From Caenorhabditis elegans (lineage: Eukaryota > Nematoda > Chromadorea > Rhabditida > Rhabditidae): a DNA stretch of 64,000 nt. The translations under genes were made by a program, and so were the position numbers. A model generated the notes under the pieces. That model saw only the letters and a program-made list of their open reading frames with translations, searched no databases and had not been told where the DNA came from. The stretch spans positions 19,345,501 through 19,409,500 of the forward strand of contig NC_003283.11 of NCBI RefSeq assembly GCF_000002985.6, given 5' to 3'. Below, in pieces: positions 31,950 through 44,620 of the stretch (its first letter is position 1; each line of letters starts with the position of its first letter).

Positions 31950-34900
31950 ATGACACAACCATTATCCAAATTTGGTTCTATCACGTTTGCCACAATTCTC
32001 CTGGCCTTCTCCATACTTCTAGTGCTCCATAAGCCACTTCCGCCTGGGCTCTGTGAGAAATCAACAGTCGATCGAGTGGTTATTCATCTTTTTGAGCCCA
32101 TACTTCGTGCATTTTATTATTATCCGGTGAGTTTGCAGGAAATTGAGCAAGAAATTTGAATTCTACTTGAAAAATCCGAAATTTTGACACCCATATTGGC
32201 CAGGTTTGGGCTTTGGCCCAAATTGGCCTGAAAATGGCCTGAAAGTGGCCTAATAAAGAATTTTCGTACAAATTTTTAGAATTCTGTGTTCAATTTAAGT
32301 TTCGTTTCGAAATTTTTGATAAAAATCGATATTTAGTGCGAAACAGTCTAAAACGGCTTAAAACGGCCTACGGTGGCCTGAATTCGGCCTGAAACTGCTC
32401 ATACAGTGAACTTTTATAGTCATACTTGAAATGCAATTTTTAGACAAAAATCTTTAGGAAAGTCACTGAAATCGCTAGTTTTGTATTTAAGCTGAAGTGG
32501 GGGGGGCCTGAAACTTGGCCTGAAAACGGACTGAAACCGGCTTGAAAATCAATTTTTCATGAAACTAGACAAAACTCGGTGATAACTTCAAATTTTGTCT
32601 AGAAACTGTAACTATTATCCTTATTACTTGAAATGTTCAGTTTCGGCCTAAACCGGCCTGAAACCGGCCTAAAACCGGCCTGAAGCCTAATTTATTTGGA
32701 TATAGGTCGATATGGGTGTCCGGAATTTTATGTAGAGTTTAAATTTTCTATTAAAAATTATGCCAGAACTCCAGAAAAACTAAAATTTCACAAAAACTTT
32801 TTGAAAAATTCAGGCCAACTACATTTTCACGACTCCAGCTAACCAAATCTGGTGGACCCGTTACTCTTTAGGCCTTCTGGCCAAGACTATGGGCCCAGTA
32901 ACCCTATTTGAACGGCACCTGGTACGTGTGACGGATGCCACGTGGAATGGGGTCCACGTGAGGACTTATGAGCCACGGCTCGTGGAGAACTCGACGGATG
33001 GAGCCGTGATCTTTATTCATGGCGGGGGATTTGCGATTGGAAGTGTTGCCATGTATGATAGCTTGACAAGGAGAATGGCAAAATCGCAAGTTCAGACATT
33101 TGTTGAAAATTTTGCAAAAAAATTTTTTTTGAATTTTTTTCCAAAATTTTAACTTTTCTAATTTCCTAACATCTGGCAAATTTTTTACAGTAAAAATTGA
33201 AATCCTTGCAAAATTTGAAAAATTTTGAGACCCATATCGACCTACTTTGAACAACATTGAGTTAGGCTCGTTTCAGGCCGTTTTAGGCCGCTTTGGGCTA
33301 GTTTGCATTGCTTATAGTTTTTCAACACGAAAATCTAAATTAGCATTGGACTTGCAAAATGTTCACGTTCTCTGTATGGCTTATTTTTGATATTGTCATT
33401 TTCAGGCCAATTTCAGGCCAATTCAGGCCAAGTTAAAATTTCTAAGCTTTTTTAATAACTTATGTTAGTTTAACATCAAATTTTTAATAACCTGACACTG
33501 GTGTACACTTTATTTTTCAGAAAATAAAGTTCCAGGCCAATTCAGGCCGTTCCAGGCCGGTTTCAGGCCGATTTGGGCCAAACGTAAAACATAGTCAATA
33601 TGGGTGTCAAAATTTCGGATTTTTTACGAACAAATTCAATTCTAAAATTTAAAAACACACGAATAGTTAGAATTTCCAGTTTTTGAAAAAATTTCAGAAA
33701 AAATTTTTTTTCGAAAATTTTTTTTTTTCAGAAATGTTCAAAATTCCATTTTTTTTTTCAATTTTCTGAAGGTTTTCAGCATGAACACATTTGTAGTATC
33801 TATTGACTACCGATTGTCCCCGGAAACTGTGTTTCCTGAGAATCTACTGGACTGCGAAAAAGCCATCGACTATTTCCTCGAAAACTCCCTCGAAAAGTTC
33901 AAAATCGATCCGAAAAAGGTGATACTTGTCGGAGATTCTGCTGGCGGAAATTTGGCAACTGCAATTGCTCAGCGAAGAGCTGAAAAAGGGGCGGAGCCAA
34001 AGCTTTTGGCTCAGGTGCTGCTGTACCCCCTGTTGCAGCTGGTAGATTTGCAAATGACGTCATACCGGTATTTTCATAAAAGGCTGACTGGAATTGCGTT
34101 TGTAGGTGAGATTTTAATACATATATAAAATTTGGACAATTTTTGAAATTTTCGGAAAAAATTTTTTTTTTGGAATTTTTTCGAAAATTTTTCAGAAATT
34201 TTTTTTTCAAAAAAATATTCTTCCATAAAATTTCAAAATTTTCAGACCCCGCCTCAGTTGCATTTTACTACATGCTGTATGCTGGTATTCCCCTGGAAAA
34301 AGCTAAGGAACTAGTGCCTATAGTGCTGACAAATGGGCATGTGAAGCCGGATTACAGAGAGAAAATCGATAAGGTTGGTGATTTTTTGCACGAGAATTGC
34401 GCCAAGGCACGAGAATTGCGCCAAGGCACGAGAATTGCGTCAAGGCACGAAAAGTGCGTCAAGGCACAAGAAATACGTCAAGACACTAGAATTGCGCCAG
34501 GACACTAGAATTGCGTCAAGGCACCAATTTTGCGTTAATGCACTAGAATTGCGCCAAGCATCAAAAAGCAAGAACCTGGCGCACGTCTAGTGCCTTGACG
34601 CAATTCTAGTGCCTTGACGCAATTCTAGCGCCTTGACGCAATTCTAGTGCCTTGACGCAATTCTAGTGCCTTGACGCAATTCTACCGCCTTGACGCAATT
34701 CTAGTGCCTTGGCACAATTCTAGTGCATTAACGAAATTCTCGTGCCTTGGCGCCTTTCTCGTTCTCTGACGTATTTCTAGAGCCTTGACGCAATTCTAGT
34801 GACTTAGCGTAATTCTCGTTCCTTGACACAATTCTCGTGCCTTGGCGCTTTTCTCGTGCTCTGACGTATTTCTAGAGCCTTGGCGCATTTCCTATTCCTT

Positions 34901-35480
34901 GGCGCAACTCTAGTGCCTTGACGCAATTCTAGTGCCTTGACGCAATTTTAATGCCTTGACGCAATGCTAGTGCCTTGACGCAGTTCTAGTGCCTTGACGC
35001 AACTCTAGTGCCTTGACGCAATTCTCGTGCCTTGACGCATGTCTTGATCTCCAAATTTTCAGCTTCTCACCTACCGTACCACCATCGAATCCACCCACAC
35101 CTACAACACAACGAAAATCCCAAAAAGATGGGAAATCGTAGAAAACTCGGAAGCCCAAAATTTGCTAGAAAAAGTTATTTTCGACCCGAATTTCTCGCCG
35201 ATAATGCGGGAAAATCTAGAAAATTTGCCGAAAAGTTTGATTGTCACCTGTGAATACGATGTGCTCAGGGACGAGGGCTTGATCTACTCCGAGAGGCTTA
35301 TGGTACAGTTTTTCAGATTTTATTGCTAAATTTTTATGAAATTTCCAGGCTTCTGGAGTGCCTACAAAGCTTATAAACTACAAAAATGGGTACCATGCAA
35401 TGCTCAATATGCACAATGAGATTACCGAGGCTTCCACGTGTCTCGATGACGTCATGCACTGGATTTTGGAGCAATTTTAA
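31950..35480 (+). CDS. Arylacetamide deacetylase-like alpha/beta hydrolase, 424 residues
   Basis: Exons: 31950-32126, 32814-33085, 33780-34105, 34246-34373, 35063-35302, 35349-35480; 1275 nt in frame. A TTCAG acceptor 4 nt before the ATG suggests trans-splicing. An N-terminal hydrophobic segment (FATILLAFSILLVL) would anchor it in the ER membrane with a luminal catalytic domain, as in AADAC. Catalytic features of the hormone-sensitive-lipase-like esterases are all present: oxyanion motif HGGGF (about residue 119), nucleophile GDSAGGN (about 198), acid in CEYDVLRDEG (about 369) and histidine in NGYHAML (about 395). Expected role is hydrolysis of lipid esters, drugs or acetylated small molecules. 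Intron 2 uses a GC donor (33086-33087, AAATC/GCAAGT). Poly(A) signal AATAAA is at 35512-35517. Family assignment is firm; substrate unknown. Confidence 0.92.
32195..33600. repeat. GGCCTGAAA repeats flanking exon 2 of the hydrolase gene, opposite orientations
   Basis: Intron 1 (about 32195-32700) carries many GGCCTGAAAC/GGCCTAAAA units in forward orientation. Intron 2 (about 33265-33600) carries them as TTTCAGGCC, the reverse complement. Exon 2 (32814-33085) lies between. Both blocks contain the phrase ATATGGGTGTC or its complement. Confidence 0.85.
34385..35050. repeat. Head-to-head GCGCCAAGGCAC arrays in hydrolase intron 4
   Basis: About nine forward units (GAATTGCGCCAAGGCACGA) at 34385-34570 and about 24 reverse units (GTGCCTTGACGCAATTCTA) at 34580-35045, so the intron is again a foldback. 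The family is the one in the upstream gene's introns 1, 4 and 6. Confidence 0.9.
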
Positions 35481-35767
35481 AGAAAAGAGCTCAATTTTGT
35501 GTGTTGTACATAATAAAATATTTGATTTTTCTCAGAATTTTGAAAAAAATTTTTTTTTTTTTAAATCCCTCCTTTTTATTTTTTCTGCAAAAGCAACTTT
35601 TTTCAACGTCAAAAGGTGTTTGGTGTCACTTTTGGCACCCAAATTTAATATACTTTACTCTCTAAAAGTAATTGGTTCTTGGAGACAATTGCATCAAATT
35701 TTGTAGCCTTATAGCCTACTTTTTGGTGTTTTTCTTGTTTTTAAAGGTATTAAAAATAGCAAAAAAC

Positions 35768-38700
35768 ATGAACTTGGAAGAATATTTTATAGAAGTTAAG
35801 CCTCAAGAATTTCAGCAATTTTTAAGAAATTTGCTTCAAAATTCTCAAAACTGGGCGGTTTTTTGCTCAAATTTGCAGATTTTTATGAGTTTTTTCGGCG
35901 TTTTTTTCAACATTTTGCATATTTTCATACTTTTGAACAAATCTATGAGACGTCAGGCAACTAATGTATTGATTATTGGAATTGCTATCAGTGATATTTT
36001 TTATTTATTTTATTATGTCGAAGGAGGGACCAGAGAATTTTTGGAGAATGGAATTCCGGGAAAATGGTTAGTTTTTTGGTGTATTTTTGGAAGAAAGTTT
36101 GTAAAAAAATATAAAAAACCTGTAAGTTGTTTTTAAAAAATATTGGAAATTTGTTTTCCAACTTAAAAAATTTCAAAATGTTTTTTTTCAAAAATTGTTT
36201 TTTTCCAAATTTTTTTTACTCTAGAATTTTTAAAACTAGGAATTTACAGTTTATAATGCAAAAATCTGAACCTACGCCCCAAATTTCATAGTTTTGACAC
36301 CCATAATGACATGTTTTGGAAAGGTTGTCAGTAAGCTCGAAATTGGCCTAAATCGGCCCGAAACTGACCTGGATCCAGAAACATTTGGGCATAGACGATT
36401 TTAATGTTAAAAAAATTTGATTAGGTTTTCAACTACCACATTAGCTAGTTTTGGACAAAAATTAAAAAATTTGGGCCTGAAAACGGCCTAAATCGGCCTG
36501 AAACTGGCCTGACAAATAGAAATCCGAGAAAATGCAATAAAAATGTTTTAATGTTTTAATTTTTATAAAATTCATTTGAAATCCATCGTTCCATGAAATT
36601 TTACACATCAAAATTTAACATAAAAATTATTAAGCCTGGAAATGGCCTAAATCGGCCCGAAACTTGCCTGGCACATAGATTTTTGTGAAAAATGCAATAA
36701 AAATGTTGGCAGCTTCAAATTTGAACACAATTCAGTAATGTTGCCCTATATTGGAAATCAAAAGAAGTTTTGGGCCTGAAAACGGCCTAAATCGGCCCGA
36801 AACCGGCCTGGAACTAAAACTTTTAGAATAGGCAATATTGGTGTAAAAAAATTTGAATTAGTTATGCGTTTAAAAAAAACTCGACACCGATTTCGCCATA
36901 TTTTCGGACAAGTTTCCGTTTTAGGCCTGATCTGGGCCTAAATGAGTCCACAATGCGATTTTTTCTAATATAGGCAATATGGGGGTCAAAACTGCGAAAT
37001 TTGATATGAGGATTTCAAGTTTTCAACTTACAACGCTTAAATTCTGCAACCAACAAAAAAAATTATTTTCAGCCGGCCCAAAAAGACAGAATTTCTGGCC
37101 TATTACATCTGGATTGTAACAATTTTCAAGGACGTTTTTCGTCGAGTTTCCGCATTTTCAGGCGTTTCACTGGCTCTAATTCGGTACCTGGTAATGAAAT
37201 ACGGGGCCCGTACCAACATCCGGGTCTATGTAACTACTTCAACCAGCTGGGCACTATTTTTCAGTACAATTTTGTTCAGTTTAGTGATATCATCGATAAA
37301 TCATGTGAGGTATATTGTGATGAGATATCCAGACTGGGTGCCGCCTGAGAGGTTTGTTGGACTATTTTTCAGGCCGATATAGGCCACGTTTGGGCCTGAA
37401 ATAAAATTCTCCAAAAGTTAGCCGATTTGGGAATACGGTGCCCGTGTTATGATTTAACGTTTATGCAAAGTATGTCTCTAATTGAAAAATTCCAATTTCA
37501 GGCCTGTTTCAGGCCGATCTAGGCCATTTTCGGGCTAGAAAACAAATTATCCAAAAATGAGCAAAAATTTAGGTCAAAGTTACATTTTGTCTAAAATGTA
37601 ATTTTTCTAGGCTTATTTCAAGCCGATTTAGACAAATTTTGGACCCATAGCCGACTTTTCAAAAAATGAGCCAAAATAAGAGTTAAATTTGAATTTTTGC
37701 CTAAGGTTTGTCTAAATTTGTACAATTTAAATTCTAGGCCAGTTTCAGGTCGATATGAGCTTTATCAGGCCGACATAGGCCTATCTCCGGCCTATTCAGG
37801 TCTATTTCAAGCCAAAATAGAAATATTTTTGGGCCACTGTAGGCCAATTTCAAACCAACATAGGTCTGAATCAAGCTGATTTAGGCCCATTTTAGACTTT
37901 TCAAGGAGAATTTCAAGCCGAAATAAGCCTGATTCAGGCCAATCTAGGCCTATTTCAAGCCCATTTTCCAATTTTCCAATAAAATCCCAAATTTTCAGCT
38001 GCAAAATGTACCCTCCAAACACCACACTTCCCTGGTTTGAGCAAGTTCAAAACCCGGATCTCGGCGATTTTCAACGACAAATTTCCACTAAATTTCTGTA
38101 CATTGACGGAGTTTTTAAGATAATTCCCCCGATTTTATACCCATTTCTAGCTTTTGGGCTTCTTTGGGAGCTGAAAAAAGCTCGGGACAGCCGGAAAATT
38201 TTGATGAGAAAGGGGGAAGAGCACGAGATGGTACACGTGACAAAATTGGTGATTTTTATGACAATTGGCTATTTTTTGGCTGAAACTCCCGTTGGTATTT
38301 CATATTTTTATTTGGCATACAATATGGGAGAAGATTTTGGGATTATGTGAGTTTTTCATAGTTTTTCATGTAAATTGTTTTGAAAATTTGATTGTCACTG
38401 ATTCCGGACCAAAACAGGCCCGACACAAGGTTAGAAACAAATTTTCCTTGTTTGGCCCAAACTTGCCTGAACTCGGCCTGAAAGCGGCCTAAAACCGGCC
38501 TAAACCCGGCTTAAAACGGCCCAAAAAACAAAAATTTTGCTGAATTTGTTAGAAATTGATTAGAAACTTAATTCTTGTACTGGTAAATTTTTATGCTTTC
38601 ACATTAACTCTATTGGCCAAAATGGGCCTACAACGGCTTAAAACTGGCCTGAAACGGTCTGAAACGGCTTGAATTTGATGAATATGCCTCGAATTGCTCG

Positions 38701-39260
38701 AGTTAAGTTCAAAATACCAGTGTCTTAAAAAAAACTATAACATTTGCTATAGATTTTGACTAGGTCTCATTCTAAGCCTATACTGGCCTAAACTCGGCTT
38801 AAAACGGCCTGAGATAGGTTTGAAACAAACCGGCCCGAATCAGGCCTGAAAACTAAGAAAAAGTAAGCCCATTTTGATTTGCTGAATTTTTCAAAGGAGT
38901 TAAATTAAAATTCAATCATCAAACTTTGAAAGGCCGGCCTAGAACGGCCCGAAAACGGCCTAAATTTTAATTTTTAGAAAACATATCAATATGGGTGTCA
39001 AATTTAACCAAATTTTGTGACGATTTCATATTTTCAATCGAAACTGACCAGAAATGCGCAAAAATTCATTTTTCAGATTTCTGGCCAACAACATTACGGT
39101 CATTTTTGTGACATTTTTAATTATAAACTCATCAATTCACTGCTTCTTTTGCTTTTTCTTGTCTTCACAATATCGATTGGCTTTTTGGAGCATTTTTGGT
39201 TGTAAATGTGCAAGTTCTGGGAGTAGTGTGTCAAATTCGCGGAATATGAGCTCCATGTGA
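35768..39260 (+). CDS. srw-type serpentine receptor (chemosensory GPCR), 369 residues
   Basis: Exons: 35768-36066, 37073-37351, 37999-38346, 39077-39260; 1110 nt in frame with all junctions in phase 2. Seven hydrophobic segments are visible: TM1 near residue 34 (IFMSFFGVFFNILHIFILL), TM2 (NVLIIGIAISDIFYLFYY), TM3 (FLAYYIWIVTIFK...), the DRY-like end of TM3 as ALIRYLVMKYG, TM4 (WALFFSTILFSLVISS), TM5 (KIIPPILYPFLAFGLL), TM6 (VIFMTIGYFLAETPVGISY) and TM7 ending in NSSIHCFFCFFLSSQYR. That TM7 signature and the cysteine pair are typical of the nematode srw class, related to peptide receptors. Expected to act in ciliated neurons; ligand unknown. The gene converges on the transporter at 39552 with a 291-bp gap. 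A decayed paralogue is at 51698-53482. Confidence 0.88.
36290..38990. repeat. GGCCTGAAA repeats in all three introns of the srw gene, alternating orientation
   Basis: Intron 1 (about 36290-36960) and intron 3 (about 38395-38970) hold forward units (GGCCTGAAACGGCCTAAA); intron 2 (about 37365-37965) holds reverse units (TTTCAGGCCGATTTAGGCC). The change of orientation from one intron to the next places inverted repeats on both sides of exons 2 and 3. Confidence 0.85.
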
Positions 39261-39551
39261 TTTTTTTTTGGGTTGGAAAATTTCTTTTTTAATTTAAAAA
39301 AAAATTTTTTTTTTTGAATAAGTTTTTATCTCTTTTTTTCACTTTTTTTTCTTTTTTCCCGCTTAAAATTAACTGAAAATTTTGGATTTCCTGCGGAAAA
39401 AAATCAATAAATTATTATTTAAAAATATAAAATTAAAATAAAAATAGCAAGAAAAGGGAGACCGGAAAAATACAAATATCAACAGACGTAGGGATGGGGA
39501 AATTTTGAAATATGCATTAAATTTTTGATTTTTTTTTTTCGTGGAATTTTA

Positions 39552-42500
39552 TCACGCTGAGGTGCTATCCGTAAGTGTGTCCGTTTCAGTGGGAATGTGA
39601 TGTAAAACCGGCAGAGCTTCTGGGTCATGAACATTGACATTTTCTGATATGTCATCCGATTTTTTGATGGAAGTTGTGAGATCTTCTGGATTGAGTTCGG
39701 GCGCCTCCAGGTAGCGCATGTTGAGGCTGCAAAATTGGATTTTTGAAATTTTTGAAACTTTCTAAAATTTTTATTTTACTTTTTTACACTTTTAAAGTGT
39801 AAAATTTGAAATTAGCAACCTCAATTCACTCGAAAAATTACCCCAGGTCGGCTACTCAGGTAAAACAATCTTTAGGTTCAAAACCAGGCCCGAAACAAGG
39901 CAAATCGGCCTGAACAATAATTTATCCAAGATTAGCAAATATGGATGTCAAACTTTATTTTTACCTAAGAAAATATGATCAGTATTTTGTGTTTTTGAAA
40001 ATTTTTCAATTCAGGCCGGCTTCAGGCCATTTCAGGCCGTTATAGGCCGCTTCCGGCCACATGTGAAACCTAGGCAATATGGGATTCAAATTTTAGCAAA
40101 TTTCACGGAGATTCCGAATTTTCCTATTTTAACAGTGAAAAATTGGCCCAAGCCCCCAAATGTTTGCTGGAAAGCCCGAAACTGGGCCCCATTCGGCCTA
40201 AAAAGTAATTTCTCCAAACCTAGTCAATATGGGTGTCAAATTTTCGGAAATTTTACGGAGATTCCGAATTTCTCACTCTCCACCCCCGAAACTCATGTCC
40301 CAATGTCCCCACAGTGTCCCCCCGGCAAACTCACATCATTAAAGTAATAGCTGGGAGAATGATAATAGGCATGATAACAAATGATAATTGAGGGAAGACA
40401 TTGAGAGACAATGGCCATGCCAAATGGAATACCCATGATGACGTCAGATTGCACAGGGCTTCGATGACGGCGACCAGGGAGAACGCGAGGCCTGAAAATT
40501 TTTTTTTTTTTTAATTTCGAAAATTTTCGAAAACCTGTAACTGTGTCAGTTTTTGAGATTTTTTTCTAATTTTTTGCATAGCGTGTAGCTGAAGAGTTCA
40601 AATTTGAAATAAAAATTATTTGGTTTCACGAATCGCCAAAACTACAGTACCCCAGGAGTTTTCGTGGTGGGACCCAACTTGGTCAATTTTCAAGCAACAA
40701 AGCCCGTTTTCTCCCAAAATTTTGGCTCACCTCTCTCATGCTCCCCAACATTAGTTGCAATTGAGCTTCTCATTGCCGTCGCCGGGAATTTTGAGAACAT
40801 TTCGAAAAAAACCACAATGAAAACTGTCCATCCCTCCCAGGCCACGGCGTACCAGGCTCGGCCAATGCTCCGTGTAAGAAGCCCAAAAATTGCAAGCCGA
40901 ATGTCAGTGATTCCCAGATTTTTGAGAAATGGGTACAGTGCTAGTGACATGATTGTAGTCATTCCTGGAAAAAACATTTAATTTTGAGTTTTCAGAACAT
41001 TTTTCAGAAAAAATTCAAAAAAAAAACGCCACCTGTATTCATAGCCTTCAAATACCCAAATTCCTCGGCACCCCAGAAAAATCGATGTTTTAAATAAAAA
41101 AATAAAATTCTCGTAGAGCCAATAAATGCGAAATATGAGCATGCGAAGGAAAAGTACAGGATTTTCAGATTGGTGCTCGTCGGCGGCTTCTTGTCCTTGA
41201 GCAGGTCGGTTCCGTGCTAAAATTTGGCAGTATAGAAGGTTTTTAATATTTTTCTGAGTAATTCAAATAATTCTTCACATTTCACAAAAAAAAATTGTAA
41301 AAAAATCTTAAAATTTGGCGGAGTTATGGATTTTCGAAAATTTTCGAAAAACATTTTTTTTTCAATTTTTTTTTGAAATCTGAAACTGAGCAGTAACTTT
41401 TCGACTTTCGCGCTGAGACCCATTTTTCAATAAAAATCAAAATCAGCTGCCCAAGAGCTTTTATTTAAGTATAATCATGACTAGGTTCTAAAACTATTTC
41501 AAAAAATCTTCGAATTTTGGGTCTCACCACGAAAACTCTTGGGGGACTGTAGCTTTGATTGTCAGCACTTATTATGTATTTTTACCAAAAATTTCAAAAT
41601 TTTGAGCACATTTGACAATTTATATTAGTTAAAAATCTCCAAAATTGAGAAAGTTACCGATTTTCGAAAATGTTCGAAAAAACATTTTTTTTTTCAAATT
41701 ATGAAATTTGGCACTAACTTCAATATTTTCGTGTCAAGACCCATTTTTTGGAGTAAATCAAGTTAAACTACTCAAGAGCTTTCATTTAAGTATAATCTTG
41801 ACTAGGTTCTAAAAATTCAAAAATTCGGGCCAGGCCTAAATTGGACTGAACTTCCAGGCCCAAATTTTCAAATTTCAAGGCGTTCATCAACTTGGGGGTC
41901 TTTTTATATCAAAATTTTACGTAGATTTCAAAAATTGCAAGCAAAACATCCTGCCATGACTAGTTTGTTTGGGACATTTTTTGAAATATTGATTTTTTTG
42001 TTTTTTGTCAGATTTTTTAGTTGAAGTTAGAAAAAATTGAGAGACAAAAAAAAGTGCTTTAATTGTATTTTAATATTGAAGAAAATTATCTGTATTTTTT
42101 TTTGAAAAAAAATTTCGAAAATTCCAAAAAAAATTTTTCTCAAATTTTCAATTTTTTCAAATATCTGAAAACCTCAAAAACTTACACAAAATGGCTTCCG
42201 CTTCACACATTTTTCCTGCAAATCAGGTTTTTCCGGGTCTCTCATGAAAACTGCCGACATGAAGGCGATGAAATGAGCCACCAGGAAGAAGCTCGCGGCT
42301 CCGAGGTACCCGAAGTTTTTGAGCTGGGAGCTTATCAGGAAGCCCACAGTAGCTGTAAAATTTAAGTAATTAGGTTAAAATTGAAATTTGAAAATTTGTA
42401 GAAAATTTGAGAAAAAAAATTTCGGAAAAAAAATTTCAAAAAAAAAACCTATTTTTTCCTTCAAAACCCTCTAGCTTTCTTCATTTTCAACGTTTTTCTT

Positions 42501-44620
42501 TCATTTTTTCACTAAAAAACCTGTGAAATTTTGAATTTTGCAACTTACACCCCAACGAAATAGTTCCTTCCAGCCGAGCAATTCCCTTGGCTCTTTCTCT
42601 CTGGTCACTGTGCATAGTGCTAACAATCGAAAATGCTCCAGACGTTATAGACATATAACCTCCGAAAAATCCATAAATCACCTCAGAAACAATGAAATAG
42701 TACGGGGAAAGCTGAAAAAATCAATATGAAGGTTTGGGGGAATTTTTGAAAAAAAAATTTATTTTTTGGAGCTAAAAAAATTTTGGAGCAAAAAAAATTT
42801 TTTCCAAAAATTTCCAAATTTTTAGAAATCTATTTATTTTAGTAATTTAAGCTAAATTTCTGAGTTCTACTCAGAAAAAAGATTAATTTAAACACCCATA
42901 TCGTCCATATTCCAAGACATCCAGGATTAGGTATAAGACGGCCTACAGCGGCCTGAATCGGCCTGCAAGCGAAAAAAACTCACTCTTGGATACAGAACTT
43001 GAATCAAAATAGTAAAATCTGATATGAAAAGCCCGATAAATGGAATCAAAAACGCCAATTTCCTGGATTTGACGTCACTCAGATGGCCAACCCATCGACT
43101 TGTGAAGAATGCGGAGACGCAGAGACCCGTACTTCTGAAAATTTGAAATTTTTTTTTGCATGGTTTTCAGTAAAAAATTCAAATTCTACACAAAATTTGC
43201 AAAGTTTTGACACCCATATTGACTATAATCGGAATACTTTAAGTTTCAGGCTGATTCAGGCCGAATTCAGGCCGTTCAGGCTTTGGAAAGCCCAATATCA
43301 TTTGTCTTTTTTTTATTGGGCTAATGTAAGTCTTGTAATAAATTTTTATCACTTTTTAAACCAATTTCACAATTTTAAAAATTTCAGGCCGTTTTAGGCT
43401 CGATTCAGGCCTAAATAAGAAAGACTTAGGCCTGAGTAAGCCTTCTTTTTAAAATTAGTGTGTTCATTATCAAGTATGAAACAAAATTGCTCCAGAAGGT
43501 AAATATTTTTGGAACAGTTCACCTTAGGCTGGAAAACGGCCTAAATCGGCCTGAAATTGGCCTGAAATCGGCCTGAAATTGAAAAAATTTGAAGATAGGC
43601 AACATGAGTGTAAAAATCTTGAAAATTTTGAATTTTGCATAAAATTTTCAAAATTATCGTCATATTGCTCAAAAATACAAGACTAGAAGCCCGAAACGGC
43701 CTGAATCGGCCTGAAATTCGCCTAAACTATTTTTTTTGTAATTAGTTTAATCTAAGAAGATAATCAATGAAAGAAACTTTCAAATTAATACGATGTTTGG
43801 AAAAAATTAATCCAAGCCAATTTCATGCCGTTTCAGGCCGTTTCAGGCCGTTCTAGGCCGTTTTAGTCCATTTTCACGCCCAAAATTGAATTATCCTTGC
43901 TGAACTGTAAAGTTTTCAGAATTTGACATTCATCTCAAATATAATCTGTGAGCATCTGGTTTCAGGCCAATTTCAGGCCGGGTCAGGCCGTTTTCGGGCC
44001 GATGTGGGTTTCAAAATTTTGCAAATTTTACGTAGAATTTTATGTTTTAAACGTAGAATTTTATGTTTTAAACCTTTTGTGATAAAATTGACTCTCAGAT
44101 TATTGGTTGAAAATAATATTTTTTAAGAAATTTCCCTTTCAATTTCAAACTTTTTTCTAAATTTCCATTTCTCCTAAATTTCCACCTGAATAACAAAAAG
44201 TTGTTTACCACAAGTTTCTTATAACATTTCAGGTGTAAACCCCCAGATTATTTTTAACATTTGCTCAGCGAGCCGGCTCACGGAGCCCGCCAAAACCATA
44301 GTAACGGGGCAACTTACGAAGCCATTAAGATAACACTAGACATGGAATGTACTGAATTGTCACGGGCATAAGTTTCTTTTGATTTACATGCAATTTCGGG
44401 CTCCGTAGAATTGGATAATGTGATGCAGGCCTGGAAAAAAAATTTGAAATTTTTTTTTTTTTTCAATTTTGAAAAACAATTTTTTTGAACTTTTTCCAAT
44501 AAATCTTTTTGATAACAAAATATATTTCACACTTACCTTATAAAATATCAGCGACTGAAATACCGGAAAAAAGACGGAACTCGTTAGGGCGTAGAGAAAG
44601 ATGGTCGTGTAGACGCCCAT
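39552..44620 (-). CDS. SLC46-type major facilitator transporter, 475 residues, nine exons
   Basis: Exons in order: 44537-44620, 44318-44430, 42984-43134, 42549-42711, 42186-42352, 41033-41216, 40731-40964, 40335-40491, 39552-39726; 1428 nt in frame. A TTTCAG acceptor 4 nt before the ATG fits trans-splicing. TM1 is at the N terminus (VYTTIFLYALTSSVFFPVFQ). The first extracellular loop carries an N-glycosylation site (NSTE) and cysteines. The loop 2-3 MFS signature reads SRWVGHLSDVKSRK, close to the GxLSDrxGRK form. YGFFGGYMSITSGAFS (TM4) and the later hydrophobic pairs fit twelve TMs. The family transports folates, haem-type or other organic anions by proton coupling; the substrate here cannot be read. 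The C-terminal tail is acidic and Thr/Ser-rich. It converges on the srw gene. Confidence 0.88.
39890..41560. repeat. Dispersed GGCC and GGGTCCCACCACGAAA repeats in transporter introns
   Basis: GGCC-family units occupy about 39890-40075 (intron 8). Single GGGTCCCACCACGAAA-type units occur at about 40650-40677 (minus orientation, intron 7) and 41518-41535 (plus orientation, intron 5), each next to ACTGTAG. A second related stretch without the core is at 41590-41820. Confidence 0.75.
42920..43995. repeat. GGCCTGAAA repeats in transporter intron 2, mixed orientation
   Basis: Forward units at about 42935-42970, 43525-43590 and 43690-43725; reverse units (TTCAGGCCG) at 43245-43290, 43385-43410, 43800-43860 and 43960-43995. 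The mixture allows pairing inside the intron (43135-44317). The block AACGTAGAATTTTATGTTTTA is directly duplicated at 44030-44070. Confidence 0.8.
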
